This document shows, piece after piece, positions 44,761 through 57,448 of a DNA stretch of 64,000 bases. Within the stretch, counting starts at the first letter, position 1; every line of letters starts with the position of its first letter. Under the pieces are notes generated by a model. It did not search any database. It was not told the DNA's origin and worked only from the letters and a program-made list of their open reading frames with translations. A program made the position numbers and the translations under genes. The stretch comes from Adiantum capillus-veneris (lineage: Eukaryota; Streptophyta; Polypodiopsida; Polypodiales; Pteridaceae): positions 106,990,554 to 107,054,553 of the forward strand of contig CM043949.1 in NCBI GenBank assembly GCA_014529385.2. The letters are read 5' to 3'.

Positions 44761-45364
44761 TATAGCAATGAGGGAAATATTGGCATGATAGCAAGTTCAA
44801 AGTAAGGGAGTTTAGAAAGGGTGACTTGGTTTTGTTATGTCAGTCAAAGCTAGGCCTGAAGACACCCAATCTGAAGATAGCATGATCAAGAGCATACGCA
44901 GTAGAGTGGATTTTCTCTAATGGCACCGTCAAACTAAAGGATCTCTCTAGAGTAATGCTATCGGGTATCTATAATGGGGCAAAGATTAAGTTGTACTATT
45001 CCAGACTAAAAGAACCACCAACACCAGATCCTCAAGGTAATGACACATCTAACTCTGAAAGTCCTCCACTGGATCAATTTTTTAAATCCAATCAAATGCA
45101 ATGAGATTAGCTAATGACATTCATCTAGAGATGAGGATTTTTAGACTCCAATCTTAATTATCAGATAACTACAAGAGATTTTAAGTCCATAATGATCACT
45201 AGCAGTGCATTAATATGCCTATTTTTTGGGTATCCGATGGTAATGGTTATAAGGCAAGATCAATGCATGAATGCCATGTCAATAACGACTGCTATATTTT
45301 TGAGGCACACAAAGATCAAAGCATTCATGGCTCAAATTAGAATAATCATGAGAAGGGTTCACGA

Positions 45365-45560
45365 CCTTGTGAGCATTCCTTCCCTTCACGTGCCTACAAA
45401 GCCTTCTTTGCCTTTAGCTGCTACGCGTGTAGAGGCACCTACGCATTCTTGGTTTCCTTCACCTTGTGAGCATTCCTTCACTTCCTGTGCCTACAGAGCC
45501 TTCTTTGCCTTTAGCACCTACGCATGTAGAGGCACCTACGCATTCTTGGTTTCCTTCACC
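45365..45560. repeat. Direct repeat of about 97 bp
   Basis: Two similar units begin ccttgtgagcattccttc at 45365 and 45462 and share gaggcacctacgcattc near their ends. The surrounding stretch 45101-46329 holds no recognisable gene. Confidence 0.85.
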
Positions 45561-46329
45561 TTCTTCATCATGTGAGTTCTCCTTCTCTACCTAACCACTT
45601 TTGCAAAGTTTTGAGATGGGAAAGCATGGCACAATGTCTGCATAGGCCATGGAGGGTGGTTCTTGACAAGCAAAACAAGCCATACTTGACCTTAAGCAAG
45701 GGTTAATACGAGTGACACCTCAATTGACAGTTTCCTATCAACCATCTCGCAAGTATATCTTTCAAGATAGGGAAAGGGAACTATTGTAAAACTAGGGAAT
45801 TGTAAGCTACCAAATTACCAATCAATTTTGAGAGATGAAATACTATAGTCAATGGTTGGAATCTCCAGATTACTTATGTTTCCATTTTGCATATCTTTAG
45901 ATTGCCATTTGACCAGAAGGCGTAGCCATGCATTGCTAATACAGTCAACAACTTTTAAATCAAACACTAAAAACCAAGAAGAAGAGAAAGACAAGTAGGC
46001 AAGTCATTCCAATGTCTACACACGAAAACAAAGCAGCATACAAATTTGTTGTAGAGGCCATCATCCTCAAATACAACCTAAAATAAATTGTTCAATATGC
46101 TTCTAGCAAGACCAACAAATAGCAAAATGACTATTACCCTTAGCTCAATTTTGTTTAGTAGTATACTGACTCAGATGGCAAAGGTTACAAGCCAAAATTT
46201 ATTCAAAGCCTGGTATGTATGAGAACATTTGTAATGGGCTATTAGCATTCTAGAACATCTAAATGTGAAAAATGTGCTACTTAAGTTGAGTGGGGCTAAA
46301 GTCCCTAAGGACTGGATGACAAGAAGAGA

Positions 46330-47130
46330 ATGGGGTCTAGGAGGGCCTCTTTATTTGGCCGTATGTATAGGTATCCACCTAACATGGGGAAAATGCAAGA
46401 GCCACCTGTGGCTATGGAGAGACCAAAGCCTATGCTAGGTCAACAACCACCACTACCAGGAAACAATGCAATACTAGTCAAGTATATGCATACTAAGGGA
46501 AAGTGTAAAAGTATGCCATACTATTGTTTATGCCATTCAATGAAGCTAGTTCATCTACCATGGTAGCAGAAGAAGATTTGTATAATCACCCACCACAAAC
46601 TGTCGTGGTTGAAAAAAATGAATGTCTAGAACCTGATAAGAATGACAAGCCACTTGAGGCAAGAAAGGGGGTCATTGTCTCAAGGATTGTACTAAGGACC
46701 CAACAAACAAAGAGAAAACATCATTAAACATAGTCAATATCTTGCCAAATAGCTCCTTTGATAGTGAACCAATAGATCCAGTCAAAGTAGTTATGAGGGC
46801 ACAAGCCAAAAAGCATAAACAAAACGGTGCAAACGAGTTGAAAAACAAAAAAAGACCCTCTCAAAATTCCAAGAGAAGGAGACATCACCATTATGAGCTT
46901 AAGAAATAAAAATAAAGAAGGAAAATTTAGAAAATCCAAGAAAGAACCAAGTCCACTTTGATAGATTTCAAAGAGCCAAAAGCAAAATCAGGTGGTTCAG
47001 TACTTGTGGATAGAATCTATGAGCCCATCAACGTAGCCTTGGAAGCTTTCCAAGCAATAATGAAAGAGGAACAGACCATGGAAACCAAATGGAAGAGTTA
47101 TCCAACCCCTGATATGAAGCAATAAAGCTG
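46330..47130 (+). pseudogene. Remnant of an element-E-like gag
   Basis: Fragments match the C-terminal gag of element E in order: MERPKPMLGQQPPLPG (E has IERPQPVLGQQPPLPG), VVMRAQAKK (E has VVTRAQAKK) and SGGSVLVDRIYEP (E has SGGSVLVDKVHEP). The zinc knuckles are not clearly preserved. It shows that E-like elements have been inserting here for a long time. Confidence 0.8.
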
Positions 47131-48578
47131 GAGGCCTATTAGAATCTAATAAGAATCACACAAATGATGCTTGAATCACAAAAACCAAAAGTTGATATAA
47201 TTGAAAATCCTGCAAAAGACAAAACAAAATTGAGAACATTGGAGATGAAAAACACTAAAGACCTAGAGATTTTTTAGCTGAAAAGAAAAGCATTAAAACC
47301 ATAGCATATGAGAGTGAAGATGGGCTTTAGGGAATTCCCCTTGTAGAGGAAGATTAGCATGAAACCCTAATGGAAGTGAGAGAAAATACACCTTTTGTAA
47401 CTACTCTTGGACTTCAAACAAAATTTGGTCTAACTGGCACTCTATAGCTCCAAATGACTCCAAAATTTAATCATATGCTCAATACACTATGGTCTAGCCA
47501 TTGGTATACTCAGTATCTGAAAATTTTGCATTTTTGGGATTGAAGATAATAAGCGTGATTATTATCTATGTGCCTAGTTTTGCAAGATTTTCAACTTTTG
47601 ATGGTTCCCACATCTAGTAGAAAGGATTGAAATTGACTAGGTCATTTTCCCTATTGATAACAATCATTTTGTTTTTTTGTAAGTGGTGTTCATAAAGTGG
47701 ATTTGAGACCCTGGGCATGTGTGTTTAGACTATTTTCTTTCTTATAAGTTTGGTATAGATTGGAGCTCAATAGCTTGCCCACCTATACATTTGGCATAGC
47801 TGTCAAGAATGAAGTGACCTAAACTAGAGAAAACCTCAACGCTTGGATATCATTGTCTATTACTTCCTCTAGGTTTACCTAGAGAAATAAATCATCTTTT
47901 AAAAACTGCTTAGTTGAGGAGCTCTATAGAGGTGTCTTGGTATTAGTCGTACTTGCTGAGGACCTTTAGACATAATGGTTGATAAGTTAGATTGTGTCAA
48001 AATCTAAAAGTTGACACTCGCTTTATAAAAGAACAGCCAAAACATCAGTGTTTGTGGAAATTTTCTATTACCTGTGTTGTGTTTTGATTATGAGTAGGTT
48101 AAGTAGTCATCTTGATGGATTTCTAATATATCTCACTCTCTAAAGGACCATCAATGACTTGTTCTTTGAACTTTCAGAGCTCTAAGTTTTGGACTCTAAA
48201 TGTTAGCTTAAAAGGCCAGCAAACAATGTTTCAGCTCAAAAACTGATCTTGAGAAGATGTAGAAGCAATGTGGTAAGTCAAAGCTAGAGTTGGAGGAAAT
48301 TTTTAAAGGTTTGTAAAAAAAGACATCATTCTCTTTTGTGTGATAACTACATACACACCTAGAAGCTTATTATTGATGTGTCAATACCCCTCCCATAGCT
48401 AAAATGTTATTCTTATGCTTAAATCATGAGTTATGGATTGATTATCAAGAGGATTAGCAACAACAGATTCACAAAACCATCGCGAGAGGCTTACGTTGTT
48501 ACATAGAGCTTTTCACCTGTGAACACATAAAAGTAGATGTCACTTCAAAATGGACATCCACAAGGGAGATATGAGCAT

Positions 48579-48624
<46 letters not shown>

Positions 48625-49960
48625 AAAGTGATTTGAGACAACGATGTACGCATTATATCTTAGCGAAGGTTTAGAAATGACAATCTAGTGACTCAAACGG
48701 GTAGAATGGAATTGCAGATCATAGTTGGGCTATAATTACTTACAATCTAGAAACTCATAGCCTTGACTACCAACCATATAAATCTATATGAATATAAGAA
48801 GGTAAAATATTTGGAGTAAATGGGATTTGCATTTAGTAATAATGTGAAATTACAATCCTTGGGCTCAAAAAATGGTAGCTTTGTCAGCCTAATGCTAACA
48901 AAGCCCAAGAGAGGGTGGTTGGTTTTTTTTGAAAAGTTGATCTCTTAAACAAAGAAGACTCTATCAAAATTTTGTTAGGATAATTTTTTTCTTTATCATT
49001 ACATTTCCTTAATTTTATGTTGAATATCACAAAACAATGGATGCTTTGTTTTGTGAAAATGCTCCAAGTGGATACTGCAATGCCTAGAAAAAAAGAGGTT
49101 GGGCAAAACTCCAAAAATTCACACGAAAGTGGGTTGATATCAACAATGAGAATCCTATGTATTCTCCATCGTTGCTTGAATAGAATGTGATGCCATGGGA
49201 GGCACACGTATGCCCTTGGTGGCTCAATTACCAATTGGTGTTATCCCAAAGCAAGATAAATATCTTCATGAGAGTATGTTCTCTAAACCATGTAAATAAT
49301 GAATTTGCTTTTTAATGATAGGTTTTTGTGGTCATGCATGTGATGATAAAAATAATGATGCTTGTAGGATTCAAATAAGAGATACATAGTAGTAGAGAAA
49401 TCGATGCACTTACTACACCCACTACTTCGGAAAAGCAAGCAACCCAAGGGAGTAGAAATGAGAACACTCAATCTAAGAAGAATGCCACCTCGAGGTAGTC
49501 AATCTAATGTGTCGGCTACTCAATCAACCATTGGAGCCACTTCTACTCAAATTGTTAGTATTCTTGACAAAAAAAGGTTAAGGGCTTATGAAACCACCAA
49601 GCACCTCAAGCGATCTACAAAATAAGGGTATGTTGGATTCCTCAATAGTGCCATTATCACCTTTGTTGGAGAGTCATCTATAGGTTGAGGGAGTTGGGAG
49701 AGGTGACCTATGACGTTCTGTAGGTGAGTGGTCTTAAATTAATTTGATATTAGTCTTGCTTGCATATAAAACTTGTTTGAAAGATATCAAATTTAAGAAT
49801 GGTTGCAAGGATCTAGTAACAAGCTTATGTTGCTGCTCTCCTTGTTGATATTGCCATAATTGATAGATGATCCCTAGATAGGTAAACACAAAAATCATGT
49901 AAAATTGCATTGTAATTAGTTTTGCAATATAAGACTATGTATTGTTTTTGGAATAGCATC
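47131..49960. other. No gene recognised; one (GA)n tract
   Basis: AT-rich sequence with only short unconvincing frames. The (GA)n tract is at 48581-48623. It may be decayed remains of an older element. Confidence 0.5.
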
Positions 49961-50167
49961 AATGTCGAGCCAGCAGAGGATCACACCCACATTTTTGCTC
50001 ACACTCATCATTTTGTAACCATTGATTGTAATAAATGTCTTTCCGACATTAATTTTGATTTGAGCCATTCATTAAGTAACGGGACTCAATTGAGTTTCCA
50101 GCTTGTAATCCCGAAGTAATTTCACTTGCTAATGTAATTAGTTAGAGATGTTCTCACCTCCAAGGCT

Positions 50168-50178
50168 GAGGTATATAA
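50168..50178 (+). promoter_or_regulatory. TATA-like box in LTR of element E
   Basis: The gaggtatataag motif lies about 70 bases upstream of the (GA)n tract. A start in the LTR here would begin the element transcript. Confidence 0.4.
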
Positions 50179-50246
50179 GCCAAAGTTTTTGTAACCTAAG
50201 GGGAAGATTATTAATCAAAGTGAGTTTTTGAGCGCCGTGACTGTGT

Positions 50247-50248
<2 letters not shown>

Positions 50249-50341
<93 letters not shown>
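50249..50341. repeat. Long (GA)n microsatellite in LTR of element E
   Basis: A pure GA run of about 93 bases, the longest in the window, placed just downstream of the TATA-like box and so probably in the transcribed part of the LTR. Confidence 0.95.
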
Positions 50342-50343
<2 letters not shown>

Positions 50344-50969
50344 TTATCTACTTGCTACGCGAGCTACGGAGCCGCCATTGGAGAAGTGACACCGCCATTG
50401 TGTTAGCAACGGCGAGAGCTACGCACAGATACCAAGAGTGCGCGCTATCGGCTTCTATGTGTGGTAAGTTCCTACGAGCTTCGGTGTGAGTTTTCTTCCA
50501 ACTCGTGTGTCGGAATGGAGCGTGCAACATATCTATAGAACCACAACGAGTAGAGCTACACATTAGTACCATCGGGGTTAGGTTTCGGTCACCTGTATAT
50601 TTCGGCCTGTCTTCATACGCGTTTACCGCACGGAGTGGTTATAGGTTGATTTTGCAGTTCAAGTCTTTAGGGTGTTGTTCTTACCTAGTGTATAAACTTC
50701 CCCTTGAGTTTGAGATCGATTCAATGATTCTAGATCCTGTTTCGTATAGCATTCGTTCGTAGTACGGATTTCAGTCACTTGCGTATTTTAGAACTTAGAT
50801 TTGATCTCCTTAGTAGTGATTGTCATTAGAAGGTCGAGTAGGTGATTTGACATCCACCTAGTTGTTTCCATGCGCCTGCGGGTCAAGCTCCGTCCTCGTC
50901 TGACAAATTCTGTTGTTGGTTGAGTTCTCGCTATTTAGCTTCCGCTAGCGGCGTAACTGCCTTAACATT

Positions 50970-50987
50970 TGGCGCCGTTGCTAGGGA
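50970..50987 (+). other. Asp-tRNA primer-binding site, element E
   Basis: The sequence TGGCGCCGTTGCTAGGGA differs at two bases from the Asp-tRNA site TGGCGCCGTTGCCGGGGA and follows the LTR end by two bases. Confidence 0.9.
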
Positions 50988-51506
50988 CGAGAGCCCTAAG
51001 TAGGTGACCTTAGACTAATCTTACGAGGTGAGTCGTATAAAATACTTTGTATACTTTAGTTAGAAAAGATCTAGGAGTGGTGGACTCCGAAGATCTCGAG
51101 AGATACTAGGAAGTGGGGTATTCCTGGGTCTTCCGTGTTGACAGTATTTTTAGTTTAGCTTAGATTTGTTTGTTGTTTTGTTGGTGTTGAGTAGTTGTTG
51201 ATAGAAGAAGAATTTGCTAGTCCGTGAGTGACAGTGGATCTCTTTAAAATCACAATTACCAAACCCATTTTATGATTAGGAATAGCTTAGGTAGGACTTC
51301 ATTTGATCCTGATCTAGAGCTAGTAATCATTGGAGTATTTGCTTGATATGGTTGATTGCATGTTAGATCACTAAACCGTCGAGTTAGTAGTGAAACTTGC
51401 AATAAACAAAAGTCAGAGAAATTTTCTGTGTATCTGGGAGTTGCTGAGCACTTGAGAAAGCTTTAGGAAGGATTCTGTGCCAAAAAACTGGAAATCTGCA
51501 ACTTTA

Positions 51507-51528
51507 GACATCATACGTGTATGATGTC
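51507..51528. repeat. Palindrome copy 1 (leader of E)
   Basis: Arms GACATCATAC and GTATGATGTC with centre GT. Flanks extend the pairing to 14 bases per arm (51503-51532). Confidence 0.95.
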
Positions 51529-51782
51529 TAAATGACCAAACAGAAATTTTGACTTTACCAGAGTGTTCAAAAGGGGGGTTATACCCTAATTTCAACTTAA
51601 AACAAGAGCATTAACACTCAAAGAAACCCAAAAAGACAAGCCGGAGTCCAAGAAACGCAAAGAATAGGAAATTTTGGATTCAGATCTTGTTTTTACATTC
51701 AAACCTGACAAAAACACTTGAAACTCAATTATAAACATTGGAGAAGGCTTAAAACCAAGAATAGTCAAAATCTGGGACAAAA

Positions 51783-51804
51783 GACATCATACGCGTATAA
51801 TGTC
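51783..51804. repeat. Palindrome copy 2 (leader of E)
   Basis: Same arms with centre GC and one mismatch in the right arm (GTATAATGTC). Flanking AAAA/TTTT extends pairing to 14 bases. Confidence 0.95.
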
Positions 51805-51907
51805 TTTTAGCACATCCACTGCTTATTTTTGATATCTGACCTGACAAGATTGTTACAAACACTGTAGAAAGCATAAATATCAAGTCTTGACCCAAATTGA
51901 TGAAAAA

Positions 51908-51929
51908 GACATCATACACGTATGATGTC
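51908..51929. repeat. Palindrome copy 3 (leader of E)
   Basis: Perfect 10-base arms with centre AC. Flanking AAA/TTT extends pairing. Confidence 0.95.
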
Positions 51930-52188
51930 TTTGACCTAATTTTGGACATATTTTGATACTTTGCCAACACAGATCCATTGTAATAGCTGTCTAGAGGTTA
52001 TATTTCAAGTTTCATCCCATTTGGATCACAATTGACCCAAAACAAGTCAAAAGCGAAAAATTGCCAAGAAAAGCCTAAATTAGCCATAACTTGCTCAAAC
52101 AGAGTTCGAACTGAATTTTGTGAGTGAACAGAGCATAAGGGGGCTCTGAGAGTGAGCATAACCAAAATAGTCCAAATCTGTGAAAAAA

Positions 52189-52210
52189 GACATCATACGC
52201 GTATAATGTC
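52189..52210. repeat. Palindrome copy 4 (leader of E)
   Basis: Centre GC with the same right-arm mismatch as copy 2. Flanking A/T runs extend pairing by five bases. Confidence 0.95.
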
Positions 52211-52591
52211 TTTTTCAGCATAACTGCAACAAAATTCTCACTTGATGAAACAGAAGTTGTCCAACTGACAAGATTAAACAATTGACCAAGTATCAATCAG
52301 TTTGGATCAATTATGACCACAAAAACTTGGGAAAACAAATTGCCGAGACGGAAAAGTTAAAGTCCTTTAGGGGAATTGATGAATTTGAGATCGGGCAGGA
52401 ATCTCTAGAATAACCAACCAAAACAAGGGGAACAAGCAAGTGTCATATTAACCGAGGGAAGTGTAAACCAAAGTTGGGTGCAACCATTAGAGCCGATCTT
52501 TGAAGGAAGTGTTTCTGATACTTCTTTGGAGAGATCTTACGAAATATTCACCGAACACTTGGAACACTTGAACCTGAACAACAGAGAAAAT

Positions 52592-53797
52592 ATGGCAGCA
52601 GGATCATCAAACCCTTCCGCCACAATGAAGCTATTGTTCATAAAATACCAGTACGACAATGAGCAAGGTGCCAAGATCTACAAAGATGGAATGGACCGCT
52701 ATTGTGTAAAGATAGAAGATAGACCTAGTGAGTTCAAGGACTTAGTGCCTGTGAGCTATAGCGGAGATAGATATCTAGATGACGAGGGTACCATGTATTT
52801 GGTAGTCCTAAACCCTAACATTGTGGACAAGTGGGGATTGATGGGCACCAAAGCCAAAGTAGATGAAGAACTTGAGGAGAAAGCACCAATAATGAACTTC
52901 CCTGATGCGAGGTTAAGAAGAGAGAATGAAACTACAAGGATCAACAATGATAACATCTATGTGGGGCTATACAAATATAATAATGGGGAGCAAGATCTCT
53001 ATTATAGATGTGAAGAACCCTACACCGGAGAGTTGACAGACCAAAAAAGACTTTATGTCTTTACCTACACAGAGGGATCGGAAGTGAAAATTGCCGCTTA
53101 CGACAAGTATGGGAGGCAATACTCAACAATGGGCAAGAAAGAATTAGAAGGATATACATACTTTGGGGGACCACTACATCAGTATTATGTTACTTCTAGC
53201 TCACAAAGACCAACACCAACAAATGGAGTGCAAAACCCAATGACAACAGGAGGACAAAGAACTCAGGCTGCTGACTCTTTCAGTCAACCTCAGTACTCGA
53301 AGCCCGGACCAATGGGATCATTACATTCCAGAGAGTTAATGGATACGAATCGAGGTAGTGCAGTTCCAATCTCCACGTATACCACTCTAGGTCCAAGGTT
53401 CGAAGCGGAACCATCACATTTACCTCTTGGTAGTAGACTCGGAGCAGGGGAACCGACAAGGGTAACCCATGAAGTCCATGATGCTAGAGAAAGCTTTAGC
53501 CGCGACACAGGAGCAATGAGATTGGTAGCAGACCATAGACGTATGAGACCATCTCAAGTAGCCAAGTGTATGCCAAAGAAGTATGGTGGTTCAGGAGATC
53601 CGTATGCACATGTGTCACTCTTTAAGCAAGTCTTAAGAGCTGAGCAGATAACAGATTTCCATACACAATATGAGGGATTTGGTCTTACTGTAGAAGGTAC
53701 GACATTGACATGGTTTCAACAACTGAACAGAGGGGGATTCCATGACATTGACCATTTGCTAAGAGAGTTTGCTGAGGAATTCAAAACGAGGGATTAA
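52592..53797 (+). pseudogene. gag N-terminal part, element E
   Basis: The frame starts at ATG 52592 (MAAGSSNPSATMK). The first 200 residues are charged and Tyr-rich (YKDGMDRYCVKIEDRP, GLYKYNNGEQDLYYR) and resemble no domain I know. They are followed by a Pro/Gln/Ser-rich stretch and then the capsid start (MPKKYGGSGDPYAHVSLFKQ, GTTLTWFQQL). It ends in a stop at 53797 inside the capsid. The capsid continues in the next frame from about 53769, a single-base shift in a run of four A. Confidence 0.8.
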
Positions 53798-55250
53798 GCA
53801 CAATACGGTCTCACAAATATATGCTTTTAAACAAAGAGAACACGAAAAAGTGAAGGAAGCTTCACTTCGCTTCAAACAATACATTGAGAGATGTCCAGTA
53901 CGTGAACGACCACAAGATGACAGACTATCTGTTCTCTTTATTGAAGGATTGAGAAACGACACTCTCAAGAAGGACTTGCACTTGAAAGCTTGTACAAGTT
54001 TCGAGCAAGTAACGAGAGAAGCATTGTACTTAGTGGATAACTGTACGGTTTATGGAGAGGTGTCAGCGGATACAGATTTTGCATCCAGTAGCTCTTCCTC
54101 CGTAGCGAGCGAGACTACCACTAAAAAGAATGTTCAAACAACAACCATGCCAAATGTAGAGCAAATGATAGAAGATGCTCTAAAAAGGATGGCACCATAC
54201 CAAAAACCATTGCCAAAACCACTGAAATGGTGTGCTATTGAACAAAAATGGACAAACCATCCAACAGAGGAGTGCTATTACAACAAAGGGTATGTAAGGG
54301 AGCGTCAGTATGCACCTCCTGCTCAATTAGCACCACCTCAGGTACATCCAGTACCTCGATACCCAACGGGAAATGTACCAGGACCTATGGGGATAGAAAG
54401 ACCGCAACCGGTATTGGGACAACAACCACCTTTACCAGGAGCAAGACCAGTGGGCATTAGATATGCACCAACCTTAGAGAATCAGGAAGAACAAGCCTTA
54501 GTGCCTGTTCAAGCCTATTATGAAGAATCTGGTGCACACATGTCTCCAACTGTGTATTACCCACCAGAAGAACCCAAACAACCAGAACCATGGGGCATGA
54601 TTGGGAATGTTGGAACACCAACAGTTACAAGTGCTTCTGATGAAGAGAGATACAATTTGGACGCAAGAACATTGATGTTCATAGCTCATGGAGGGTTAAC
54701 AGGACAAAGACCATCCTATCCACAAAGGACGAATCAAGTGGGACCAAGACCAGCACTAGGACCCTGTTACAAGTGTGGAGGTGACCATCTGATGAATGTT
54801 TGTCCACATACGGAAATCATTAGAATTAACGCTTATTGCACTGAGTGTGGGGTTACTCACTTCATTGAGGATTGTTCAAAGAATCCAAACAAAGTGCAAA
54901 AGACGACATTGAATATGCTAGAAACTATTCCTACCAGCAGTGGGTCTGAAAATGAAACTCTGATACCAACGCAAGTTGTTACTAGAGCTCAAGCTAAGAA
55001 AACCACTAGAGAACCTGAGAATGGAAAGTTAGCGACTGAAGTGGTTAGTCAAGGACCGCGGAGTCAGAGAAACACATGGAAAGCTAGAAAAGCACGCATG
55101 AAGTTGAGAAAAGAACGTGAAGACGCTATTCTAGCTGAGGAACTAAAGCAAACTAAAGATAGATTAGAAAAACTTGAGAGTCAAAACGGGAAACGAGAGA
55201 TGAGCCCGAAAGAACGAAACAAAAGAGTATCAAAGAAACAACGAGCTTAA
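53769..55250 (+). pseudogene. gag C-terminal part with zinc knuckles, element E
   Basis: The capsid end (SQIYAFKQREHEKVKEASL, FIEGLRNDTLKKDL) is followed by a degenerate first knuckle (WCAIEQKWTNHPTEEC), a Pro/Gln-rich linker with LGQQPPLPG, and two knuckles with three residues before His (CYKCGGDHLMNVC and CTECGVTHFIEDC). A basic coiled coil (KARMKLRKEREDAILAEEL) ends the frame at 55250. The natural protein likely continued into the next frame. Confidence 0.85.
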
Positions 55251-55264
55251 GCTCAGGGGGATCA

Positions 55265-55951
55265 GTGCTAGTCGACAAAGTACACGAACCATTGGACGCA
55301 CTGATGAGAGCTTACGAAGCTAGGTTAAAGAACAACCAAACACAAGAACAGAGGTGGATGACATACCCAAACGCGGAATTGGAAAAGCAGAGACTTGAAA
55401 TGTGCCAGAGAATGATCGAGACTGCACAAGCCTTATTAGAACCACCAAGAGAAACAATGAATTGTGGAACGGAAAACCCAATTCAGCAAGAGACTATCAT
55501 TTCACGGGTAGCTGAAAAGACTCCCAGTGCACAAAAGCCTGAAAATACACACAAGGATGACCGCATAGTATTGAACACAACCGATCAGGAGATAGAGAGT
55601 TTTCATCCAGTCATACAGAGGATTTACGGAAGAGATGAGGATTACAATGAATTTTGGAAACAAGTGAGAGAGGCAAACTTTGCAAACGAGCTAAGTTGCC
55701 AAGCTAATCAGACAAATTGGGAAAAGGACATCAGGAATCCTCCCATAGTGGAATTTGAGGCAGGATCTCAAGTGGACTTGGATCTGCAATCTTACTGGGG
55801 AGATGGGGGCTCTGTTAGAACAATGGAGAGCAAACCTCATTCACTGAATACCTTACCTTCATACTTAGGAGAGTATGAAGCAAAATCCGAGATTAGAGCA
55901 CTTCCCTCACGAAGAATCTCATCAAAAAAGTCATGGACTCGCAAGGATTGA
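55265..55951 (+). pseudogene. Gag-protease spacer, element E
   Basis: An open frame continues the SGGSVLVDKVHEP segment that is conserved in the remnant at 46980, so it is part of the polyprotein, although it has no ATG of its own. It is helical and charged (NAELEKQRLEMCQRMIETAQ). No known domain. It overlaps the next frame. Confidence 0.6.
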
Positions 55952-57033
55952 TAGAGATCTTGTCAACACCAGTGACATGCACTATCACTCTAGCTGAGCT
56001 TTTGAGGCTAAGACCACATATGTGGACCACTGTAGGAAAATGCTTGGAGAAATTTGGGATAAAAGACCCAACATCGAGACTGCAAGAGGGTATACAAGAG
56101 CTGAGCAAACCACAAAAGAACGCTAAGCCTGTACCCTTAAACAAGGTCGGAGAGTATTGCGAAGGTGAAGAGGGGAATACAACCTTACCAGTTGAATTCC
56201 AAGGAGTGAACACGATGGCAATACTAGACAGCGGAGCTGGGGTAGCCATTGCTACAAAAGAAATCTGGAAAAAATGGGGAAAACCAGCAATAAGGAAGAC
56301 TAGGTTGAAACTCCAATTAGCAGATGGACACATGGAGAAACCTATGGGGTTATTAGAGAAAGTCGTAGTGACTTCTTGCGGCATTGAATACGAACATACT
56401 TTTGCTATTGTCGATTTTGGCAAGGAGAATAACTATGATATCATACTGGGAAGACCATTCATGAGACAGTTGAAAATGGTCCAGGATTGGGGCTACGATC
56501 ACATATACCTGAGAAATATGGAAACCACTACACGTGTGAACCTGAAAGACCATAGCTACAAAGATGTGAACCGAACACCGGTAGAGGAGTTTGATTCAGC
56601 TACTTTGGCGGGATCCGAATTTCCAGCTTGGTTAGGTAAGCCCAAGGAGTTATGGATGTGTGGAGCCTCGAAATGTGGAAGTCTGAAGCGAGAAGAATAT
56701 GTTTTAGAAAGGGCTATCGAAGACGAAACTTATATAGGAGAACCCTTTCCAGAGGACACGCTTGAACCATTAGAATGGACACACATTCTAGCAACCCTAG
56801 ATGTTTGTGCAATTCCGGATGGTCCCACAACAAAATTTTGCGACAAGGACGGGTACGACGTGGTTCCGTACTTCATGTTGAGAACTGTACTCGAAAAAGA
56901 AACTGAAAAGAACGATACACTGGAAAAGGAAGATGAAGAAGAGGTGTTTCACGACATTCCCGATCATCCAGAGTGGGGAAATGAAGCAGACAACGAGTCA
57001 ACGGACAATTCAAGCGAAACGAAGAAACTATAA
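55933..57033 (+). pseudogene. First aspartic protease, element E
   Basis: The frame starts MDSQGLIEIL. The conserved lead VPLNKVGEYCEGEEG is followed by the active site AILDSGAGVAIAT (complete DSG), the flap region, FAIVDFG and IILGRPFMRQLKMVQDWG. An acidic spacer with LEWTHILATLDVC follows, as in C2. The protease would cleave the element polyprotein. The frame is complete within itself, but shifts on both sides cut it off from gag and RT. Confidence 0.85.
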
Positions 57034-57448
57034 CGGATGTCCGATTTTATGATTTTCCGAACCAAACTAAACAACGCCAGAAACGCTATAGAGCAAAGAG
57101 AAAAACAAAGGGGTTTAGAACCAATCCGATGCCTAGAATAAGAGGAAAAAATCAATTCCTAATGCTAGTAAAGGCGAAAGATTGTGTTAAGGACAAGATT
57201 TCTGGAAGAATGAGAGGCAATGATCAAAAGAGCTTACGAAAAGACAAAAGAAGCTCAAGAAATCAAGTTCAAAGGAATGAAACGAAAACTGAAAAGAAAA
57301 ATCAGAAAAGAACAAGCGCAACAGAGAACACACGGAGTCCAAGTTAGAACGTAGAAACAAGTACAGAGAGCTCAAGAAAACTCTGAAAGAAGTTTGGACG
57401 ACAGAAATTGAGAGTGGAGAGGACGAAAACGCCAAAATCAAGGAAAAC
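57034..57448 (+). other. Basic linker region between protease and RT, element E
   Basis: A Lys/Arg/Gln-rich region in mixed frames (for example KSLRKDKRSSRNQ). It is probably part of the polyprotein before further shifts. No known domain. Confidence 0.4.

Larger units (their letters stand above)
24822..45100 (+). mobile_element. Old Ty3/gypsy element D, split by C2
   Basis: Plus-strand gag, protease, RT, RNase H and integrase remnants lie in correct order, interrupted by C2 at 25246-38370 and by another insertion at about 41990-43360. Joining sequence on each side of C2 continues one gag motif. Domain motifs are eroded and every domain has stops, so this is an old copy. Its LTRs were not identified. 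Confidence 0.8.
49963..50967 (+). other. Putative 5' LTR of element E
   Basis: The inner end is well placed: cttaaca at 50961-50967, two bases before an Asp-type primer site. The outer end is a guess (tgtcgag at 49963). A TATA-like box (gtatataag) lies near 50170, followed by a very long (GA)n tract. No second LTR is in the window. Confidence 0.45.
50988..52591 (+). other. Leader of element E between primer site and gag
   Basis: About 1.6 kb without a gene. It contains four of the six palindromes described separately, in AA-rich sequence. The gag frame is open back to about 52478, but the first ATG is at 52592. Confidence 0.6.
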
